Positions 33,267 to 38,394 of a stretch of DNA of 38,394 nucleotides are shown here, piece by piece. Under the pieces are notes generated by a model. The model saw nothing but the letters and a program-made list of their open reading frames with translations. It was not told the DNA's origin and ran no database searches. The first letter of the stretch is position 1; every line of letters begins with the position of its first letter. This DNA is from Lachnoclostridium sp. UBA7215 (lineage in GTDB: Bacteria; Bacillota; Clostridia; Lachnospirales; Lachnospiraceae), in assembly GCA_002490465.1 (NCBI GenBank), contig DKUB01000043.1, forward strand, positions 19,736 through 58,129, written 5' to 3'. Made by a program: the position numbers and the translations under genes.

Positions 33267-35111
33267 TCATCCATTCAAAAGACTGAGTATGCCCTGTTTC
33301 GACTGGTTCGCCTGTGCCAGCATGGAAGTGGCGGCCTGCTGCAAAATGCTTTCCTTACTGAATACAACCATTTCATCCGCCATATCTGCATCACGGATAC
33401 GGCTTTCTGCCGCCTGTGTATTCTCTGCTGCATTTGTATCATTCTTCTCTGCGTACTCCATGCGATTTGTAACGGCACCATAATAAGAACGAATCATAGA
33501 CATCTTATCAATCACACGGTCAATATGTTCCAGACAGTCTGAAGCATTAAATGCTGATATTTCTTCCGGTACACGGCATTTCATTTTCTCAATTGACAAA
33601 TCCCAAAGCCTGACCGGAATATTTTGGAATGAATTCGCACCTGCTTGTATGTCTAAATACTTAGGCTTTATCGTCGCTTCCGTATGTTCTGTTGTAACCT
33701 CGGTATCCACCTGTATCTCTGATTTTACCACATCCGTCTGCCGATACAATTTTTTCTTCAGCTGGATTGGACCATAAGATACTCCCCCCAACTCCGTAGG
33801 ACCAGAATTTGCTGCAGCCGTTGTGCTCCACCAGCATCCAAGACCAGTATGCATTACTTTCTGCCCATCCTGCACATTATTGTCAAACGTACCATACAGT
33901 GTACTAATATCCCCCAGACAACAATCCGCCGTTCCGGTTGTCTGGATTCCTATTTTTGCATCGTCGTTTTCCAGTGTAAAGGATGTTCCGGAACGATGGG
34001 TGTCCGTCAAGTTCGGGCTCGGGGTATTCATAACGTCAAAAGCAAAGCGGATTTCAATGTTATGTGCCTGTCCGTCTGTATTTTCTACCGAATACGATAT
34101 ATCGTATGTATCAACTCCCTGTAAAACTACCTTCTGGGAAACCGATACTCCATTACCTAAATTATACTTTGTGGTAGCCGTCTTTTGATCAGCAGAAATT
34201 GTTGTTGTTTTTTGAACGCTGCTATTATTGTACATGTCATAATTACCTATTAAAGTACCATCCACCTTTACCGCAAGCTGCGACATGGCACAGGACAAAT
34301 CAAGCCCACCTGCCTTTGTCTGCACATTAATATACCCCCCGTTGCGAACCATGACACCAGGATTTCGCAGCGAAGTATAATCCGCATCGGTTGTAAGCTC
34401 CTCATAGGTAGTAGATATGATATCTTTTCTCGTTGTTGTAACCAGCGTATTTGTGTAATCGGATGAGAACTTTACCGTCTCATGTTGGTTCTCATCTATG
34501 TCAATGACTTCCTCTGTCTCTGAATAGGTAGCATGCGGAACTGTGCGGGAAGATGTTACTATGTTTACATCATCCTGTGGGTTCGCTGTATCTGGAAGCC
34601 ACAGTAACTTTGTAACCGTTCTGTCTTTCAGCTTCTGCACTACGGTTGTAGTATTGCTGTTTGCAGTGACATCAGGACCATCTACGTATTCTTCTCCGCC
34701 TTTAAATATCTTAATCGTATTAAATTCTGTCTCTCCATACATACGGTCCAATTCATCCGCAAGCGTCGCCAGCTCTTCTTCGATATTTGCACGGTCTGCA
34801 TCCGTATTCACGTCATTGGCCGCCTGAACAAGAAGCTCTCTCTGACGCTGTAGCAGTGCATGAATCTCATGGATTCCACCGTCAGCAACATTGGTCAGGG
34901 AGTTTCCATCCTGGACATTTCTTGCCGCCTGTTGAAGACCACGGACCTGTGAGCGCATCTTCTCTGAGATTTGAAGCCCGGCAGCATTATCCGCCGCCCG
35001 GTTAATCTTATATCCGGATGCCAGTCTCTCAGCTGCCTTATCCTTATTTTTTGTCACAATGCCATATTGACGATTTGTATTCATGGCCTCGAGATTATGC
35101 GCTAATATCAT
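33267..35111 (-). CDS. Flagellin with large unrecognised central domain
   Basis: This is a 614-residue flagellin. Residues 1-145 are D0/D1 (MILAHNLEAMNTNRQYG, SGYKINRAADNAAGLQISEKMRSQ) and 482-614 the C-terminal D1/D0, ending SMLAQANQSKQGILSLLNG. The insert of about 335 residues is rich in Thr, Val and Ser and looks all-beta (repeated short strands, a QKVVLQGVDTYDISYSVENTDG block). I recognise no protease or other catalytic motif. It has cysteines (SCAMS, DCCLGD, LGCWW), and the C-terminal D1 adds more (MKCRVP, SDCLEH), which is unusual for a flagellin. ATG 35111 has AGGAGG 9 nt upstream, and a sigma-28 promoter lies at 35162-35189. It heads an operon with the zinc-ribbon and flagellinolysin genes. 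The insert probably forms a surface-exposed domain. Confidence 0.93.
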   Translation of the reverse strand: MILAHNLEAMNTNRQYGIVTKNKDKAAERLASGYKINRAADNAAGLQISEKMRSQVRGLQQAARNVQDGNSLTNVADGGIHEIHALLQRQRELLVQAANDVNTDADRANIEEELATLADELDRMYGETEFNTIKIFKGGEEYVDGPDVTANSNTTTVVQKLKDRTVTKLLWLPDTANPQDDVNIVTSSRTVPHATYSETEEVIDIDENQHETVKFSSDYTNTLVTTTRKDIISTTYEELTTDADYTSLRNPGVMVRNGGYINVQTKAGGLDLSCAMSQLAVKVDGTLIGNYDMYNNSSVQKTTTISADQKTATTKYNLGNGVSVSQKVVLQGVDTYDISYSVENTDGQAHNIEIRFAFDVMNTPSPNLTDTHRSGTSFTLENDDAKIGIQTTGTADCCLGDISTLYGTFDNNVQDGQKVMHTGLGCWWSTTAAANSGPTELGGVSYGPIQLKKKLYRQTDVVKSEIQVDTEVTTEHTEATIKPKYLDIQAGANSFQNIPVRLWDLSIEKMKCRVPEEISAFNASDCLEHIDRVIDKMSMIRSYYGAVTNRMEYAEKNDTNAAENTQAAESRIRDADMADEMVVFSKESILQQAATSMLAQANQSKQGILSLLNG

Positions 35112-35161
35112 TTATTCACCCTCCTGATAAAATTCCCCTATAAGACACAACTATATTATAT

Positions 35162-35189
35162 ATATCGGATGAATCAAAACTTAACTTTA
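35162..35189 (-). promoter_or_regulatory. Sigma-28 promoter of the flagellin/flagellinolysin operon
   Basis: On the minus strand TAAA (35186-35189) and TCCGATAT (35162-35169) are 16 nt apart, identical in boxes and spacing to the short-flagellin promoter. The -35 box overlaps the stop codon of the upstream LicD gene. Confidence 0.88.
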
Positions 35190-36197
35190 ATCAAGTTGCA
35201 GATTTATTTCTCCACTTACTATCTTGTCGCATAGGTCATCTAAGGTGCAAGTAATATGAGCTGCGCTCATATCGCCCAGCATTCTTTTTTCCATATTCTG
35301 ATAAAATGGATAATTATGCGCCGCTGCATCTTTTCTAAATTCCATAAAATTACCATACAAGGCCTTTAACACATGCTCATATCCACAGGGGACTGCAATT
35401 TCCATATTCTCAAATGGCATCCAAACCACTTCTTTATACCAGTCTTCTTTAAAAATCCTTTCTGGCACATAATAAGAAAATATATACTCTGTTATCTTAT
35501 CACCCTCTCCTTCATGATATAAACCGGACAGTGCATCTACGATTTTCCATAAATGGATTCGCCGAAGCTCCTCCGATATATCTTTGGGAATAGGTATACC
35601 AGTAAGTTTCTCAAACTGTGCCAGCCTGGTCTCCAGGCTGCCCTCTCTTTTCATATCCTCCCAGTTTGATGCTATGGCAAATCCCACCGATAATAGTTTA
35701 TTTTGTGTATGATATGCCATTTCATCACACGGAACAGTATCCAATGGAAAAATATCAATCCCAATAAGATCAAACGGATAGCCGTGAAAAAAACGTACAT
35801 ATTCATTTATGTCCCAGAAATCCCGCACTGCTCCCACACGCAACTGGAAAATATCTGAATGCACCTGGCGGCACTCACCCTTTACTGCATGAATCCCCAA
35901 TACTTCAACACCGTCCGGAAGCTCCTCCGGCAAAATTTGTATCAGCTTATTATAGTCTTCTCTTTTCAAGCAGATATCTATGTCATCATCCCACGGAATA
36001 AATCCCTGATGACGCACTGCCCCCAACAGCGTTCCCCAGTCGGCGAAATAAGTGAGATTATTCTCTGAGCATATATCAGCAACAAACTTTAACAACTTCA
36101 ACTGCGCTGCCCAGGCACGTTTCATCATTTTAGAAATTTCAAAATTACACCGAATCTCCCTCTCAAAAAACGAATCCTCAAATTGTATTTCCTGCAC
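35187..36197 (-). CDS. LicD-family transferase, copy 1
   Basis: This 336-residue protein has the LicD signature DWGTLLGAVRHQGFIPWDDDIDICLKREDY at about 53-80, with the metal-binding DDD at 70-72 and Asp74. LicD proteins have a nucleotidyltransferase fold and move phosphocholine or similar phospho-alcohols from a CDP carrier to sugars. The start is GTG at 36197; a GGGGAG lies about 9 nt upstream. It is the last of three tandem paralogs, with flagellin genes on both sides, which suggests phospho-decoration of the flagellin glycan (inference). No choline uptake or CDP-choline gene is in the window. Its stop codon overlaps the next sigma-28 promoter. Confidence 0.88.
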   Translation of the reverse strand: MQEIQFEDSFFEREIRCNFEISKMMKRAWAAQLKLLKFVADICSENNLTYFADWGTLLGAVRHQGFIPWDDDIDICLKREDYNKLIQILPEELPDGVEVLGIHAVKGECRQVHSDIFQLRVGAVRDFWDINEYVRFFHGYPFDLIGIDIFPLDTVPCDEMAYHTQNKLLSVGFAIASNWEDMKREGSLETRLAQFEKLTGIPIPKDISEELRRIHLWKIVDALSGLYHEGEGDKITEYIFSYYVPERIFKEDWYKEVVWMPFENMEIAVPCGYEHVLKALYGNFMEFRKDAAAHNYPFYQNMEKRMLGDMSAAHITCTLDDLCDKIVSGEINLQLD

Positions 36198-36227
36198 TCC
36201 TCTTCTCTCCCCTTCTCTTCTCTTTCC

Positions 36228-37211
36228 CTAACTCACCGTTATCTCCCCGGACAAAACCTGATCACAAAAATCATCTACACTTCCGGTAAATCCTGCCTCT
36301 TTCAGTTCCTGAAGGAGCTCCTTCTCTATATTTTGATAAAAGGGATAGTTATGAATTCCCCCTCCCTTCACCATTTCATTATAATTACCATATTGAACGG
36401 TAAGTACTTCCTTATAACAGTGAGGTACCGCAATCTCCATCTGTTCAAATGGCAGCATCACAACATCACTGTACCACTCCTTATCCATCATACAGCCCGG
36501 ATACTTGTATGCAATCGATGGCTGTGCCAGCTTATCTCCTTCCCCCTCCCTATAGAGGGCGGCAATTGCATCTTCTGTCCTCCTCAGGCAGGCTTTCTGC
36601 TCATCTTCAGAGGCATCCCTCGGAATTAAAATACCGGTCTGCCTTTCCAGACTGACCAGGCTGTTCTCAAGTCTCCCCTCTGCCTTTAATGTATCCCATA
36701 ATGTGAAAATTGCCTGCGCCATTTCCACAAGAGCAAGCTGCGCCTCATAAGCCGCCTTATCACGCGGAACAACATCCAGCGGAAATACATCAATAGCAAC
36801 CAGTTTAAAAGGATAACCGTGGAAAAAACGCATATACTCATTCCTGTCCCATAAGTCTCTATATGCAATCACACGAGTCTGCGAAGTATTGACGGGAAAC
36901 ATGTTACCTGCATAGATTCCCGCCGGGGCCATCCCCTCCGGAAGCTCTTTCGGAAGAAGTTTCATTAACTTCATGTAATCTTCTCTTTTTAAGCAAATAT
37001 CGATATCATCATCCCACGGGATATAACCCTGATGGCGTACGGCACCGAGTAACGTTCCCCAATCCGCAAAATAAGTAAGACCATTCCTGTCACATATATC
37101 AATTACTGCTTTCAACAGCTCCATCTGCGCCGCCCATGCACGTTTCATCATTCTCGGAATTTCAAATCCACACCTTACTTCTGCTTCAAAAAATGAATCT
37201 TCAAAATACAT
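36228..37211 (-). CDS. LicD-family transferase, copy 2
   Basis: This 327-residue LicD paralog carries DWGTLLGAVRHQGYIPWDDDIDICLKREDY near residue 50. Its N-terminus (MYFEDSFFEAEVRCGFEIPRMMKRAWAAQMELLK) and the C-terminal NYPFYQNIEKELLQELKEAGFTGSVDDFCDQVLSGEI match the other two copies closely. ATG 37211 follows AGAGGAG. It begins 17 nt after copy 3 ends, and copy 1 begins 30 nt after it ends, so the three form one unit. Divergence is mainly in the middle, probably the acceptor-binding part, so the three may recognise different sugars or phospho-donors (inference). Confidence 0.88.
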   Translation of the reverse strand: MYFEDSFFEAEVRCGFEIPRMMKRAWAAQMELLKAVIDICDRNGLTYFADWGTLLGAVRHQGYIPWDDDIDICLKREDYMKLMKLLPKELPEGMAPAGIYAGNMFPVNTSQTRVIAYRDLWDRNEYMRFFHGYPFKLVAIDVFPLDVVPRDKAAYEAQLALVEMAQAIFTLWDTLKAEGRLENSLVSLERQTGILIPRDASEDEQKACLRRTEDAIAALYREGEGDKLAQPSIAYKYPGCMMDKEWYSDVVMLPFEQMEIAVPHCYKEVLTVQYGNYNEMVKGGGIHNYPFYQNIEKELLQELKEAGFTGSVDDFCDQVLSGEITVS

Positions 37212-37228
37212 CTCTTTCTCCTCTTTAT

Positions 37229-38218
37229 TTACCCCACGGTAATCTCACCTGATATCACCTGCTTACAGAAATCATCTAATTCTCCGGTAAATCCGGCATC
37301 TGTCAGCTCCTGCCTGAACTGTTTTTCCATATCCTTATAAAAAGGATAATCATGAGCCCCTCTTGTCTGAGCCATTTCATGGTAATTGCCATATTTCGCT
37401 GTAAGTATTTTATCATAACCACTGGGGGCCGCAATCTCCATATTTTCAAAGGGAAGCATTACCACATCCTGATACCAGTCCTTATTATAAACAGCCCCGG
37501 GATTGCGATGCGCCAGGGCAAACTCAATTAATTTATTTCCATCTTTGGGCTGATACAGAGACGAGAGTACATCTATCACTTTTAATACATGAACCTTGAT
37601 TTCTGTTTCCGGCCTGTCCCATGGAATCGGAATCCCACTACGATTTTCCAAACGGGCCAGACTGTCCTTTAACCCCTCTTCCTCTTTCAGCCTGTCCCAT
37701 AGGCCATAGATCGACTGCGCCATAGTGATAATCTGGCTCTGAATCCTATAATCTTTTTTATTACTGGTTACTACATCAAGAGGAAATATATCTATCGCAA
37801 TATATACAAAAGGATAGCCATGAAAATACCTGATATACTCATTCATATCCCATTGATCCCTATAGGCAACAACCCTTGTCTGTACGGTATCAACAACAAA
37901 CGGGCCATTATCATCGGCATGCACGCCAACCATCATAAAACCATCCGGAAGTTCCTTTGGCAAAATCTGTATTAATTTATCATAGTCCTTTCTTTTCATG
38001 CAAATGTCAATATCGTCATCCCATGGAATAAAACCTTTATGCCGCACGGCACCGAGCAGCGTCCCCCAATCCGCAAAATATGTAAGGCGGTTTCGTTCAC
38101 ATATATCCATTACAACCTTCAAAAGCTCCATCTGCGCTGCCCACGCACGCTTCATCATTTCCGGAACTTCAAACCCACATCTCGTCTGTGTCTCAAAAAA
38201 AGAGTCTTCAAAATACAT
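37229..38218 (-). CDS. LicD-family transferase, copy 3
   Basis: This is a 329-residue LicD paralog with DWGTLLGAVRHKGFIPWDDDIDICMKRKDY. The frame is open to 38371, but that start would run across the terminator and back into the flagellin end. I chose ATG 38218: GGAGGAG lies just upstream and the protein then starts MYFEDSFFETQTRCGF exactly like copy 2. It is first in the LicD row, 54 nt after the flagellin terminator. I see no clear promoter in 38219-38271, so it may depend on read-through from the upstream flagellin. Confidence 0.88.
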   Translation of the reverse strand: MYFEDSFFETQTRCGFEVPEMMKRAWAAQMELLKVVMDICERNRLTYFADWGTLLGAVRHKGFIPWDDDIDICMKRKDYDKLIQILPKELPDGFMMVGVHADDNGPFVVDTVQTRVVAYRDQWDMNEYIRYFHGYPFVYIAIDIFPLDVVTSNKKDYRIQSQIITMAQSIYGLWDRLKEEEGLKDSLARLENRSGIPIPWDRPETEIKVHVLKVIDVLSSLYQPKDGNKLIEFALAHRNPGAVYNKDWYQDVVMLPFENMEIAAPSGYDKILTAKYGNYHEMAQTRGAHDYPFYKDMEKQFRQELTDAGFTGELDDFCKQVISGEITVG

Positions 38219-38271
38219 TTTCTCCTCCATCTGCTCCATATACTTGATTTTGCAAAATTTTCCCATAAGAC

Positions 38272-38303
38272 AAAAAAGAGAGGGATTCTCCCTCTCTTTT
38301 TTT
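38272..38303. terminator. Strong terminator between flagellin and LicD genes
   Basis: GAGAGGGA and TCCCTCTC form a perfect 8-bp stem with a 3-nt loop, flanked by runs of A and T. It can work in either direction; on the minus strand it follows the flagellin stop at 38322 by 18 nt. Confidence 0.85.
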
Positions 38304-38321
38304 GCATTCTTATACAGCCAA

Positions 38322-38394
38322 TTACTGAAGCAGGCTAAGTACGCCCTGAGTAGACTGGTTAGCCTGTGCAAGCATAGATGTTGCAGCCTGCTGC
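38322..38394 (-). CDS. Flagellin C-terminal end, cut by window edge
   Basis: The last 23 codons and the TAA stop of a gene are visible; they read QQAATSMLAQANQSTQGVLSLLQ. This is a flagellin D0 tail, very near to the end of the flagellin at 33267-35111 (QQAATSMLAQANQSKQGILSLLNG). The rest lies beyond the right edge. It shows that the flagellin locus continues and that the LicD genes sit between flagellin genes. Confidence 0.9.
   Translation of the reverse strand, partial: QQAATSMLAQANQSTQGVLSLLQ

Noticed and set aside
32874..35005. Long plus-strand frames opposite the flagellin and zinc-ribbon genes
   Set aside because: They have no ribosome sites, low-complexity or Cys/His-rich translations, and lie wholly opposite strongly supported genes.
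1..38394. CRISPR arrays, tRNA and rRNA genes
   Set aside because: I saw no regularly spaced repeats and no cloverleaf or rRNA-like tracts; no tool scan was possible.

Overview
The window looks like part of the flagellin and flagellin-glycosylation locus of a motile, low-to-mid GC, Gram-positive anaerobe. A Lachnospiraceae-type Clostridia is my inference from the AT-rich sequence, strong AGGAGG ribosome sites, several flagellins with sigma-28 promoters, and the AAA-ATPase/PD-(D/E)XK genes common in that family. I could run no database search, so family names rest on motifs read by eye. Layout. (1) Positions 1-11078, all on the minus strand: a long operon of small stand-alone enzymes with a polyketide/fatty-acid logic. 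It holds a GNAT-like acyltransferase, four SDR reductases, three KAS III-like condensing enzymes (one with an extra SDR-like domain), four acyl carrier proteins, an amino-acid-type adenylating ligase and a second GNAT-like protein cut by the window edge. (2) Positions 11079-15168: a central cassette with a tyrosine recombinase, a PIN/Phd-type toxin-antitoxin pair and an AAA-ATPase/nuclease-like gene. It is bounded by inverted repeats that match at 85 of 87 positions apart from one 18-nt indel. Each repeat contains a 9-7-9 dyad shaped like a tyrosine recombinase core site. A sigma-28-like promoter lies just inside the left repeat and points into the left operon; none is seen at the right repeat. 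(3) Positions 15169-28240, plus strand: a second operon with its own ACP, KAS III-SDR fusion, SDR, GNAT-like protein, ACP, acyl-type ligase and KAS III. It continues into a glycosyltransferase-like protein, a pyruvyltransferase-family protein, a DUF4910-type protein, a CMP-nonulosonate synthetase fused to a PseG-like domain, and a NeuB-family synthase. (4) Positions 28263-38394, minus strand: another AAA-ATPase/nuclease-like gene, a short flagellin, a flagellin with an inserted HExxH metallopeptidase domain (flagellinolysin type), a zinc-ribbon protein, a flagellin with a large unrecognised insert, three tandem LicD-family genes, and the last codons of a fourth flagellin. How it may work together (inference): the NeuB/NeuA-PseG genes make and activate a nonulosonic acid. 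The two ACP/KAS/SDR/ligase sets build short acyl groups on carrier proteins, and the GNAT-like proteins transfer them to the sugar or its precursor. The glycosyltransferase, pyruvyltransferase-like and LicD proteins extend or decorate the flagellin glycan. The central cassette may be an invertible promoter switch choosing which acyl-group operon is expressed with the flagellar regulon. That switch is the most interesting and most testable idea here.
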